Source: Pseudomonas graminis
GTDB lineage: Bacteria > Pseudomonadota > Gammaproteobacteria > Pseudomonadales > Pseudomonadaceae
Assembly (NCBI RefSeq): GCF_900111735.1
Contig: NZ_FOHW01000042.1
Coordinates: 1-42,232, forward strand
Length of the DNA: 42,232 nucleotides
Direction of reading: 5' to 3'
The translations under genes and the position numbers were made by a program. Position 1 is the first letter of the stretch. Each line of letters starts with the position of its first letter. Positions 35,081-42,232 of the stretch are shown here, piece by piece. The notes below the pieces were generated by a model. It had not been told where the DNA came from, made no database searches, and worked only from the letters and a program-made list of their open reading frames with translations.

Positions 35081-35509
35081 TCAGTTGCATTGGTCGTCGA
35101 GGTATTTCTTGACCTCGGCGATGCGCGCTTGCCGTTCTTCTTCCGTAAACCGCCTGAACTCGCCATTCACCTCTTGTCGCACCCGCGGGTTGTTCTGCAG
35201 CTGGGCCAGGTTGGTACGCTGTTCGTCGCACGCCTCTTTGCGCTTGGCTTCTTGAGCCGCGACCTGCTTCCTGACTTTGGCATCGACTGCTTCCTGCTCG
35301 CGCGCGCCGTCCTGATTCTGCGGCGGCGGGGCAGGTGGGGCAGCGACGGGTTTCCCTGTATCGATTTCCTGTGCTGTCTGCCCGGCAGGCGGCTGGGCAT
35401 CGAAATGCGTGACGCCCTTTGCGTCGACCCATTTGTATATCTGCGCCGCCTGGCTGACCGCCGGGGCGATGGCAAGTGTCAGCGTCGCTGCAAGCATCAT
35501 CCAGCGCAT
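35081..35509 (-). CDS. DUF4124 domain-containing periplasmic protein
   Basis: A 142-aa protein with a signal peptide (about residues 1-21, cut after SQA). The DUF4124 core is next: IYKWVDAKGVTHFDAQPP at residues 24-41. It is followed by a Pro/Ala/Gln-rich linker and a long charged helix with two cysteines (CDEQRTN and the C-terminal QCN). The role of DUF4124 is unknown; many members are periplasmic. It is convergent with yqcC, with the stops only 3 bp apart. Confidence 0.85.
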   Translation of the reverse strand: MRWMMLAATLTLAIAPAVSQAAQIYKWVDAKGVTHFDAQPPAGQTAQEIDTGKPVAAPPAPPPQNQDGAREQEAVDAKVRKQVAAQEAKRKEACDEQRTNLAQLQNNPRVRQEVNGEFRRFTEEERQARIAEVKKYLDDQCN

Positions 35510-35699
35510 TCCCGGTTCCTTAGTTCTGTGGCAATGGCCGGAAACCTATCACAAGCGTGACGCCACGACCTCATTCGGTGCCTTTTAGCGGGCGGCGGAC
35601 GAAGAAAGCTCATCGATGACTTGACTTGAGAGGGGCGAATCCGAACAATCCAAAGTTCGCTGTAGAGGGACTGCCAGAAGCAGACCGTCTCGGTAGATC

Positions 35700-35813
35700 A
35701 TGAGGCGCACACCCGCGCCGACCCGTAACACCCGCAACGCGTTACCTCGCGCTGGGTGGGAAGACCCCGAAACACTTAAGGGGCGATCCCAATACTTGCT
35801 CAGTCAGTGCTGA
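35700..35813 (+). CDS. possible 37-aa leader frame before ilvI
   Basis: ATG at 35700 opens a 37-codon frame ending TGA at 35813 (start MRRTPAPTRN, end SQYLLSQC). It spans the hairpin-forming stretch described for the ilvI leader. Leu codons occur only as a pair near the end, so it is not a classical Ile/Val/Leu attenuation peptide. No clear ribosome-binding site precedes it, hence low confidence. Confidence 0.2.
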   Translation: MRRTPAPTRNTRNALPRAGWEDPETLKGRSQYLLSQC

Positions 35814-35840
35814 CGTAGTCGGCGACCACCGTCGCTCATG
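35760..35840 (+). promoter_or_regulatory. structured ilvI leader
   Basis: The gap upstream of ilvI (35510-35919) contains successive hairpin candidates: CCCC-GAAACACTTA-AGGGG near 35765-35783, GTCAGTGCTGAC near 35803-35814, and GCGACCACCGTCGC near 35821-35834. I recall this stretch as unusually conserved among pseudomonads, but could not check it. The rest of the gap shows a TTGACT at 35621 and nothing else I can identify. Confidence 0.4.
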
Positions 35841-35919
35841 CTCTGCTTTGCAGTAAACCTATTAAGACCCGTCTCCTCGCTTGTGTGGACGGTATTCTGG
35901 CGTTTTAGAGGTGAACAAC

Positions 35920-37644
35920 GTGGAGCTTTTATCTGGCGCTGAAATGGTCGTCCGCTTTTTGCGTGACGAAGGCGTAGAGCACATCTACGGGTACCCTGGC
36001 GGTGCCCTCCTGCATATATACGACGCGCTGTTCAAAGAACCGGCTGTGAGCCACATCCTCGTTCGTCACGAGCAGGCCGCAACTCACATGGCTGACGGTT
36101 ACGCCCGCGCTACCGGCAAGGCAGGCGTTGTGCTGGTGACTTCGGGTCCCGGCGCAACCAATGCCATCACCGGTATCGCGACCGCCTACATGGATTCGAT
36201 TCCGATGGTGGTGCTGTCCGGCCAGGTCCCGAGCAACATGGTCGGTACCGACGCGTTTCAGGAAACCGACATGATCGGTATCTCCCGGCCGATCGTGAAG
36301 CACAGCTTTATGATCAAGCACCCGTCGGAAATCCCGGAAGTCCTGAAGAAAGCGTTCTACCTCGCTCAATCCGGTCGTCCTGGTCCTGTTGTCGTCGATA
36401 TCCCGAAAGACATGACCAACCCGGCTGAAAAGTTCGAATACGTTTTCCCCAAGAAAGCCAAACTGCGTTCCTACAGCCCGGCGGTTCGTGGCCATTCCGG
36501 TCAGATCCGCAAGGCTGTGGAAATGCTGGTCGCGGCCAAGCGCCCGGTCATCTACGCCGGTGGCGGTGTGATCATGGGCAACGGTTCGGCGCAATTGACC
36601 GAACTGGCGCAGCAGTTGAACGCTCCGGTTACCAACACGCTGATGGGCCTGGGTGCCTACCCGGGCACTGATCGCCAGTTCGTCGGCATGCTGGGGATGC
36701 ATGGCAGCTACACCGCCAACCTGGCTATGCACCACGCCGACGTGATTCTTGCGGTCGGCGCGCGTTTCGATGACCGCGTGATCAACGGCCCGGCGAAGTT
36801 CTGCCCGAACGCCAAAATCATTCATGTCGACATCGATCCGGCATCCATCTCCAAGACCATCAAGGCCGACGTGCCAATCGTCGGGCCGGTCGAGAGCGTG
36901 TTGACCGAAATGGTTGCGACCCTCAAAGAGCTTGCCGAAACCCCTAACAAGGATTCGGTCGCGACGTGGTGGAAGCAGATCGAAGAGTGGCGCGCCGGCG
37001 GTGACCTGTTCCCGTACAACCGTGGTGACGGAAGCGTCATCAAGCCGCAGACCGTGATCGAGACGCTGTGTGAGGTCACAAACGGCGATGCCTACGTCAC
37101 ATCCGATGTGGGCCAGCACCAGATGTTCGCGGCTCAGTACTACCGCTTCAACAAGCCCAACCGCTGGATCAACTCCGGCGGTCTCGGCACGATGGGGTTC
37201 GGTCTGCCTGCCGCGATGGGCGTTGCGCTGAGTTTCCCGAATGACCATGTCGCCTGCGTCACCGGCGAAGGCAGCATTCAGATGAACATTCAGGAACTGT
37301 CGACCTGTCTGCAGTACAACCTGCCGGTGAAGATCATCCTGCTCAACAACGGCGTGCTCGGCATGGTCCGTCAGTGGCAGGACATGAGCTACAGCGGCCG
37401 TCACTCGCATTCCTACATGGAGTCGCTGCCTGACTTCGTGAAGCTGGTCGAGGCTTACGGGCACGTTGGCATGCGCATCACCGATCTGAAGGACCTGAAG
37501 CCGAAGATGGAAGAGGCGTTCGCCATGAAAGATCGTCTGGTGTTCCTCGACATCCAGGTTGACGTCAGTGAGCACGTCTATCCGATGCAGATCAGAGACG
37601 GGTCCATGCGCGACATGTGGCTGAGCAAGACGGAGCGGACATAA
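35920..37644 (+). CDS. ilvI: acetolactate synthase, large subunit
   Basis: A 574-aa ThDP enzyme that makes acetolactate or acetohydroxybutyrate, the first step of valine, leucine and isoleucine synthesis. It has the GYPGGALLHIYDAL start, the catalytic Glu region LVRHEQAATHMADGYARATG and the ThDP-binding GEGSIQMNIQELST...NNGVLGMVRQWQ. FAD and quinone-type regions fit the family. GTG at 35920 is the start: GAGGTG stands about 7 nt upstream, and it gives the usual length. The small subunit ilvH follows after 2 nt. Expression is probably set by the long leader. Confidence 0.97.
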   Translation: MELLSGAEMVVRFLRDEGVEHIYGYPGGALLHIYDALFKEPAVSHILVRHEQAATHMADGYARATGKAGVVLVTSGPGATNAITGIATAYMDSIPMVVLSGQVPSNMVGTDAFQETDMIGISRPIVKHSFMIKHPSEIPEVLKKAFYLAQSGRPGPVVVDIPKDMTNPAEKFEYVFPKKAKLRSYSPAVRGHSGQIRKAVEMLVAAKRPVIYAGGGVIMGNGSAQLTELAQQLNAPVTNTLMGLGAYPGTDRQFVGMLGMHGSYTANLAMHHADVILAVGARFDDRVINGPAKFCPNAKIIHVDIDPASISKTIKADVPIVGPVESVLTEMVATLKELAETPNKDSVATWWKQIEEWRAGGDLFPYNRGDGSVIKPQTVIETLCEVTNGDAYVTSDVGQHQMFAAQYYRFNKPNRWINSGGLGTMGFGLPAAMGVALSFPNDHVACVTGEGSIQMNIQELSTCLQYNLPVKIILLNNGVLGMVRQWQDMSYSGRHSHSYMESLPDFVKLVEAYGHVGMRITDLKDLKPKMEEAFAMKDRLVFLDIQVDVSEHVYPMQIRDGSMRDMWLSKTERT

Positions 37645-37646
37645 CC

Positions 37647-38138
37647 ATGCGCCACATCATTTCGCTACTGCTGGAAAACGAACCGGGCGCGCTGTCTCGT
37701 GTGGTCGGTCTGTTTTCGCAGCGCAACTACAACATCGAAAGCCTGACGGTGGCGCCAACCGAGGACCCGACCCTGTCGCGTCTGACGCTGACCACCGTTG
37801 GCCATGATGAAGTGATCGAGCAAATCACCAAGAACCTCAACAAGCTGATCGAGGTGGTCAAGCTGGTCGATTTGTCGGAGAGCGCCCATATCGAGCGTGA
37901 ACTGATGCTGATCAAGGTGAAAGCCACCGGCGCTCAGCGTGCCGAGATCAAGCGCACCACCGACATTTTTCGCGGCCAGATCGTCGATGTCTCCAGCAGC
38001 GTCTATACCGTGCAGTTGACCGGGACAAGCGACAAGCTGGACAGCTTCATCCAGGCGATTGGCACGACGGCCATTCTGGAAACCGTACGAAGCGGCGTCA
38101 CGGGCATTGCCCGGGGCGACAAAGTGCTGAGCATCTAA
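37647..38138 (+). CDS. ilvH: acetolactate synthase, small regulatory subunit
   Basis: A 163-aa subunit that activates IlvI and binds valine for feedback inhibition. The N-terminal ACT domain (about residues 1-75) carries NEPGALSRVVGLFSQRNYNI; the C-terminal half (about 80-163) is the second ferredoxin-like domain (ELMLIKV...VSSSVYTVQLTGTSDKLDSF). The ATG at 37647 has GGAG upstream. It starts 2 nt after the ilvI stop, so the two are co-translated. Confidence 0.97.
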   Translation: MRHIISLLLENEPGALSRVVGLFSQRNYNIESLTVAPTEDPTLSRLTLTTVGHDEVIEQITKNLNKLIEVVKLVDLSESAHIERELMLIKVKATGAQRAEIKRTTDIFRGQIVDVSSSVYTVQLTGTSDKLDSFIQAIGTTAILETVRSGVTGIARGDKVLSI

Positions 38139-38184
38139 TCCAATTTTGCAAATGGCCTTGCGGCCAAGTTATCAGGGGAATTTC

Positions 38185-39201
38185 ATGAAAGTTTATTACG
38201 ACAAAGACTGCGACCTTTCCATCATCCAGGGCAAAAAAGTTGCCATCATCGGTTACGGTTCCCAGGGCCACGCTCAAGCGTGCAACCTGAAAGACTCCGG
38301 CGTTGATGTCACCGTTGGCCTGCGCAAGGGTTCCGCCACTGTCGCCAAAGCTGAAGCTCACGGCCTGAAAGTGACCGACGTGGCTTCCGCTGTCGCCGCT
38401 GCAGACCTGGTCATGATCCTGACCCCGGACGAATTCCAGTCCCAGCTGTACAAAAACGAAATCGAGCCGAACATCAAGAAGGGCGCAACGCTGGCCTTCT
38501 CCCACGGTTTCGCGATTCACTACAACCAGGTTGTTCCTCGTGCCGACCTCGACGTCATCATGATCGCGCCGAAAGCACCGGGCCACACCGTGCGTACCGA
38601 ATTCGTCAAAGGCGGTGGCATCCCTGACCTGATCGCCGTTTTCCAGGACGCTTCGGGCAACGCCAAGAACGTCGCTCTGTCGTACGCGTCGGGTGTTGGT
38701 GGCGGCCGTACCGGCATCATCGAAACCACGTTCAAGGACGAGACCGAAACCGACCTGTTCGGCGAACAAGCCGTTCTGTGTGGCGGTACCGTTGAGCTGG
38801 TCAAAGCCGGTTTCGAAACCCTGGTTGAAGCCGGTTACGCGCCGGAAATGGCCTACTTCGAGTGCCTGCACGAACTGAAGCTGATCGTTGACCTCATGTA
38901 CGAAGGCGGTATCGCCAACATGAACTATTCGATCTCCAACAACGCCGAATACGGCGAGTACGTGACCGGCCCGGAAGTCATCAACGCCGAATCCCGTCAG
39001 GCCATGCGCAACGCTCTGAAGCGCATTCAGGACGGCGAATACGCGAAGATGTTCATCGCCGAGGGCGCCAGCGGCTACCCTTCGATGACTGCCAAGCGTC
39101 GTAACAACAAAGCGCACGGCCTGGAAGTTATCGGTGAGCAACTGCGCTCGATGATGCCTTGGATCGCGAAGAACAAGATCGTCGACCAAGCCAAGAACTA
39201 A
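38185..39201 (+). CDS. ilvC: ketol-acid reductoisomerase
   Basis: A 338-aa class I enzyme that isomerises and reduces acetolactate with NADPH and Mg2+. The Rossmann motif is VAIIGYGSQGHAQACNLKDS; metal and substrate residues lie in LFGEQAVLCGG and AYFECLHELKLIVDLMYEGG, and the C-terminal knotted domain ends in KNKIVDQAKN. AGGGGAA precedes the ATG at 38185. It follows ilvH after 46 bp in the same unit and is ended by the terminator at 39225-39254. Confidence 0.98.
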   Translation: MKVYYDKDCDLSIIQGKKVAIIGYGSQGHAQACNLKDSGVDVTVGLRKGSATVAKAEAHGLKVTDVASAVAAADLVMILTPDEFQSQLYKNEIEPNIKKGATLAFSHGFAIHYNQVVPRADLDVIMIAPKAPGHTVRTEFVKGGGIPDLIAVFQDASGNAKNVALSYASGVGGGRTGIIETTFKDETETDLFGEQAVLCGGTVELVKAGFETLVEAGYAPEMAYFECLHELKLIVDLMYEGGIANMNYSISNNAEYGEYVTGPEVINAESRQAMRNALKRIQDGEYAKMFIAEGASGYPSMTAKRRNNKAHGLEVIGEQLRSMMPWIAKNKIVDQAKN

Positions 39202-39224
39202 GATCGCAGATCAGTCCTTGCATG

Positions 39225-39254
39225 AAAAAACGCGGCCCTCGGGTCGCGTTTTTT
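39225..39254 (+). terminator. terminator after ilvC
   Basis: AAAAAACGCGGCCC and GGGTCGCGTTTTTT form an almost perfect stem with a two-base loop core and a T6 tail. It ends the ilvIHC unit before pssA. Confidence 0.9.
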
Positions 39255-39274
39255 CGTTATGGGGGCTCATCTGG

Positions 39275-39280
39275 TATAAA
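39275..39280 (+). promoter_or_regulatory. possible -10 element of pssA
   Basis: TATAAA at 39275-39280 lies 69 bp before the pssA ATG and directly after the ilvC terminator. No clear -35 was identified. Confidence 0.35.
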
Positions 39281-39348
39281 GCTGCATCGTTTGTCGGCCC
39301 AGAGGCCACAAGCATTTGTCGAAATTCTTCAGCTGCAAGGTATTGTCC

Positions 39349-40197
39349 ATGAGCGAACGTCCCGAAGAGCCGAACAAGGCTTCTGACGCCGAAAGCCTGC
39401 TACCGATTGATGAACACATTGAAGAGGGTCACGACGACGAGGGGCGCAAGGTCCGTCATCGCGGTATCTACCTGTTGCCCAATCTGTTCACTACCGCGAA
39501 CCTGTTCGCCGGCTTCTACGCAATCATCAGCGCCATGAGTGCGCAGAGCGCGTTGAGTGCGGGTGATCAGGTAAGCGCGAGCAAATACTTCGCGTTTTCC
39601 GCCATCGCCATCTTCGTTGCCATGGTGCTGGATGGTCTGGACGGCCGCGTCGCGCGGATGACCAACACACAAAGCGCATTCGGCGCAGAGTACGACTCGC
39701 TGTCCGACATGGTCGCTTTTGGCGTGGCGCCGGCGCTGTTGGCGTTTGGCTGGGCGTTGGGTGACATGGGCAAGGTCGGCTGGATGGTCGCCTTTATCTA
39801 TGTCGCGGGAGCGGCGTTGCGCCTGGCCCGCTTCAACACTCAGGTGGGCAAGGCGGACAAGCGGTACTTCATCGGCCTGGCAAGCCCTGCCGCTGCAGGC
39901 GTTGTGGCGGGCACGGTCTGGGCATTCAGCGATTACGGCATTCAGGGTTCGAAACTGTCGTTTCTGGTCGCGCTATTGGTTGCTGCTGCCGGGATGCTGA
40001 TGGTGAGCAACATCAAGTACAACAGCTTCAAGGAGCTGGATCTCAAGGGGCGCGTGCCGTTTGTTGCGATTCTGGCCGTTGTTTTGGTGTTCGCCGTGGT
40101 GTTCAGTGATCCGCCGCGCATTCTGCTGCTGATCTTCCTCGGCTATGCAGCATCGGGTCCGATCCAATACCTGCTGCGTCTGCGTCGCCAGAGGTAG
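39349..40197 (+). CDS. pssA: CDP-diacylglycerol-serine O-phosphatidyltransferase
   Basis: A 282-aa inner-membrane enzyme that makes phosphatidylserine, the precursor of phosphatidylethanolamine. The CDP-alcohol phosphotransferase signature DGLDGRVAR followed by GAEYDSLSD supplies the catalytic Asp residues. About seven to eight membrane segments follow a polar N-terminus of some 35 residues. It is the membrane (type II) form, not the E. coli phospholipase-D type. The ATG at 39349 has AAGG 9 nt upstream; a TTG start at 39316 would add 11 residues. Confidence 0.93.
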   Translation: MSERPEEPNKASDAESLLPIDEHIEEGHDDEGRKVRHRGIYLLPNLFTTANLFAGFYAIISAMSAQSALSAGDQVSASKYFAFSAIAIFVAMVLDGLDGRVARMTNTQSAFGAEYDSLSDMVAFGVAPALLAFGWALGDMGKVGWMVAFIYVAGAALRLARFNTQVGKADKRYFIGLASPAAAGVVAGTVWAFSDYGIQGSKLSFLVALLVAAAGMLMVSNIKYNSFKELDLKGRVPFVAILAVVLVFAVVFSDPPRILLLIFLGYAASGPIQYLLRLRRQR

Positions 40198-40268
40198 TTA
40201 GTCAGGCTGCATTTCCCGCATACTCCGCAGCTATAGATGCTTCAGTTCTCTATAACTGCGGAGTCATC

Positions 40269-41282
40269 ATGTTGATCAAGATCCCCTCCACATCCGATTG
40301 CAAAGAGTCGGATGTCACGCCCGAATCTATTTATCTATCCCGTCGTGCACTGCTCGGCAGCTCACTTGCAGGACTTGCCGTCAGTGCAATGCCGCGTTGG
40401 GCACAAGCTGAAGAAGCCTCCCGCTACGCTGACGTCGAAGCCGGCGCTGCACCTGACTGGTTCAAAGGCAAATTGCCTGCGACGAAGTGGCAAGCCGTCA
40501 CCGTCAAGGACGAGACGATCACGCCGTTCAAGGACGCGACCCACTACAACAACTTCTACGAGTTCGGCACCGACAAGGGTGATCCTGCGCAAAACGCCGG
40601 TTCCTTGAAGACCGAGCCGTGGAGCGTTGTCATCGATGGAGAGGTGGCCAAGCCTGGCCGCTACGCTCTCGAAGACTTCATGAAGCCCTATCAGCTGGAA
40701 GAGCGTATTTATCGCCTGCGCTGCGTAGAGGCGTGGTCGATGGTGATTCCATGGCTGGGTTTCCCGATCTCCGAGTTGCTCAAGCAGGTTGAACCGACGG
40801 CGAATGCGAAATACATCCGCTTCGAAACGCTGCAGGACCCGAAGACCATGCCGGGTCAGCGCTCCGGCTTTGCATTGATCGACTGGCCTTATGTAGAAGG
40901 GCTGCGCCTGGACGAGGCGATGAACCCGCTGGCGATTCTGGCGGTGGGCATGTATGGACGGGAGCTGCCCAATCAGAACGGCGCGCCGCTGCGTCTGGTG
41001 GTGCCTTGGAAATACGGCTTTAAAAGCGTGAAGTCCATCGTGCGCATCAGTCTGACCAGCGAGCAGCCGAAGACCACGTGGCAAAGCATTGCGGCAAGCG
41101 AGTACGGTTTTTATGCCAATGTGAACCCGACGGTTGACCACCCACGCTGGACCCAGGCCCACGAGCGGCGTCTACCCAGTGGGCTGTTCAGCCCGAACAT
41201 TCGCCAGACCGAGATGTTCAACGGGTATGGGGAGCAGGTTGCTTCCCTCTATACAGGCCTGGATTTACGGAAAAACTATTGA
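40269..41282 (+). CDS. msrP: MsrP, periplasmic methionine-sulfoxide reductase catalytic subunit
   Basis: A 337-aa molybdenum-cofactor protein of the sulfite-oxidase fold that reduces methionine sulfoxide in periplasmic proteins. It has a Tat signal (SRRALLGSSLAGLAVSA, cleaved after AQA near residue 47) and the Mo ligand Cys152 in LRCVEAWSMVIPW. Other family residues are GFALIDWPYVEGLRLDEAMNP and PWKYGFKSVKSI. GGAG stands 6 nt before the ATG. It is followed by its membrane partner msrQ (TGATG overlap). Confidence 0.96.
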   Translation: MLIKIPSTSDCKESDVTPESIYLSRRALLGSSLAGLAVSAMPRWAQAEEASRYADVEAGAAPDWFKGKLPATKWQAVTVKDETITPFKDATHYNNFYEFGTDKGDPAQNAGSLKTEPWSVVIDGEVAKPGRYALEDFMKPYQLEERIYRLRCVEAWSMVIPWLGFPISELLKQVEPTANAKYIRFETLQDPKTMPGQRSGFALIDWPYVEGLRLDEAMNPLAILAVGMYGRELPNQNGAPLRLVVPWKYGFKSVKSIVRISLTSEQPKTTWQSIAASEYGFYANVNPTVDHPRWTQAHERRLPSGLFSPNIRQTEMFNGYGEQVASLYTGLDLRKNY

Positions 41283-41902
41283 TGCGCTTCATCTACTGGC
41301 GAGTGTCGGTGTTCATCGCTGCAGCTGTAGTACCGGCGTATTGGCTCTACCAAGCGTGGATTTTTGCTTTGGGGCCTGATCCGGGGAAGGTGCTGGTAGA
41401 TCGCCTCGGGTTGGGAACGCTGGTGTTGCTTTTGATCACATTGGCCATGACTCCGTTACAGCGCACAACCGGCTGGCCCGGCTGGATTGCGGTTCGCCGC
41501 CAGTTGGGGTTGTGGTGTTTCACCTATGTGTCGCTGCACATGCTGGGTTACGGCTTCTTTATCCTGGGCTTCGACTGGGCTCAGTTGGGCGTGGAGCTGG
41601 TCAAGCGGCCGTACATTATTGTCGGTGCGCTGGGTTTTCTGGGGCTGCTGTCGCTGGCGGTCACGTCCAATCGCTACAGCCAGCGTCGTTTGGGAGTCCG
41701 CTGGAAGAAACTTCATCGGCTCAGTTACCTGATTCTGGGGCTGGGTTTGCTTCACATGCTGTGGATTGTGCGGGCAGATCTGAAGGAGTGGGCCCTATAT
41801 GCAACGATCGGCGTGCTGCTTCTAGTTCTCAGGATTCCCGTAATTGCTGGGCGTATCCAGCGTCGTCGGGTCAAGAGCAGCAACGTTGCCACCAAAGTAT
41901 AA
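41282..41902 (+). CDS. msrQ: MsrQ, heme-binding membrane subunit
   Basis: A 206-aa inner-membrane protein with about five to six membrane segments that passes electrons from the quinone pool or flavin to MsrP. Heme-ligand candidates are the His in YVSLHMLGY, in KKLHRLSYL and in GLLHMLWIV, arranged as in the YedZ/ferric-reductase-like family. The ATG overlaps the msrP stop, so the two subunits are co-translated. A TTG three nt earlier is a weaker alternative start. Confidence 0.94.
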   Translation: MRFIYWRVSVFIAAAVVPAYWLYQAWIFALGPDPGKVLVDRLGLGTLVLLLITLAMTPLQRTTGWPGWIAVRRQLGLWCFTYVSLHMLGYGFFILGFDWAQLGVELVKRPYIIVGALGFLGLLSLAVTSNRYSQRRLGVRWKKLHRLSYLILGLGLLHMLWIVRADLKEWALYATIGVLLLVLRIPVIAGRIQRRRVKSSNVATKV

Positions 41903-41910
41903 ATAAGTGC

Positions 41911-41938
41911 TTGACGCCCCTCTGGATCTGTCTATAAT
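41911..41938 (+). promoter_or_regulatory. rRNA operon promoter 1
   Basis: TTGACG at 41911-41916 and TATAAT at 41933-41938, 16-bp spacer. First of three tandem promoters that point to the right edge of the window. Confidence 0.8.
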
Positions 41939-42058
41939 TCGCCCCACTTCCGGCGCAGACGAAACGGAAAACTCCTTGGTAATCAAAGAGTTGGACGAAG
42001 TAAGCAGCGAGGAATGCTTCGGTTCAGATGCTTGAATCGACAGCGGTGAAAAAGGCAG

Positions 42059-42086
42059 TTGACAGCAGGTTGTAACGCTGTAGAAT
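42059..42086 (+). promoter_or_regulatory. rRNA operon promoter 2
   Basis: TTGACA at 42059-42064 and TAGAAT at 42081-42086, 16-bp spacer, followed by a C-rich start region (TCGCCTCCCG). Confidence 0.85.
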
Positions 42087-42177
42087 TCGCCTCCCGCTGA
42101 CGTGAGACGTTAAGTCGAACGAAGCGCAAGTGGTTGAAGTTGATAAGGAAACTTTGAAAACTTCTTAAAATAACCGC

Positions 42178-42205
42178 TTGACAGAGACAAGAGACGCTGT
42201 AGAAT
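42178..42205 (+). promoter_or_regulatory. rRNA operon promoter 3 with AT-rich upstream element
   Basis: TTGACA at 42178-42183 and TAGAAT at 42200-42205, 16-bp spacer, followed by GCGCGCCTCGG, a GC-rich discriminator of the kind under ppGpp/DksA control. An A/T-rich stretch at about 42150-42173 (AACTTTGAAAACTTCTTAAAA) resembles an UP element. The 16S gene itself is not in the window. Confidence 0.85.
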
Positions 42206-42232
42206 GCGCGCCTCGGTTGAGACGAAAGATCT

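Overview
The window is chromosomal DNA of a Pseudomonas, most likely of the fluorescens/syringae lineage. The evidence is gene order and RNA genes: dksA-gluQ-cbrX-cbrA-cbrB-crcZ-pcnB-folK-panB-panC beside pgi, mrcB-lpoP-yqcC, ilvI-ilvH-ilvC-pssA-msrP-msrQ, a PrrF small RNA with a Fur box, and Pseudomonas-type REP/REPIN repeats. I see no prophage, integrase, insertion sequence, CRISPR array or tRNA gene. Most of the window is conserved core genome, and the unusual signals are mainly in RNAs, leaders and small loci.

Layout. 1-4700: a REPIN, a DUF2845 protein, a large DUF748 envelope protein and an rRNA-type methyltransferase, all on the minus strand. 4698-8478: a 70-bp tandem array of REP units, then mgtA (Mg2+ P-type ATPase) behind a leader of about 375 nt with a possible PhoP box, a leader peptide and hairpins, then more REPINs. 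8479-12265: thiolase atoB (minus), an unrecognised membrane/zinc-ribbon protein (plus) and pgi (minus). 12612-16357: panC, panB, folK, pcnB (minus). 16530-16898: the small RNA crcZ with its sigma54 promoter and CbrB sites. 17112-23316: cbrB, cbrA, cbrX, gluQ, dksA (minus). 23667-25582: an aminotransferase and sfsA (plus). 25560-28819: a Rieske protein (minus), a heme-type permease/ATPase pair and a DeoC-like aldolase (plus). 28828-31513 (minus): the prrF sRNA, a TfoX C-terminal domain protein, a pentapeptide-repeat protein and a kinase/P-loop fusion. 31647-35077: mrcB, lpoP, yqcC (plus), then a DUF4124 protein (minus). 35920-41902: ilvI, ilvH, ilvC, pssA, msrP, msrQ (plus). 41911-42232: three tandem rRNA-type promoters pointing out of the window, so an rrn operon probably starts just beyond the end.

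How the parts work together. CbrA/CbrB and the CrcZ RNA form the carbon/nitrogen hierarchy module: CbrB with sigma54 switches on CrcZ, whose CA-rich repeats titrate Hfq/Crc. The pan, fol and pcnB genes are housekeeping. The Fur-controlled PrrF RNA lies next to iron/heme transport genes. mrcB and lpoP make a peptidoglycan synthase and its outer-membrane activator. ilvI-ilvH-ilvC catalyse the first two steps of branched-chain amino acid synthesis. msrP-msrQ repair oxidised methionine in the periplasm.

Most worth a second look: the mgtA control region; the DeoC-like protein lacking one catalytic lysine; the apparently leaderless mrcB message; the conserved-looking ilvI leader; the heme permease/ATPase pair without a binding protein; the missing panD between panC and pgi; and the small unrecognised locus at 9756-10529. 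None of these could be tested against a database here.
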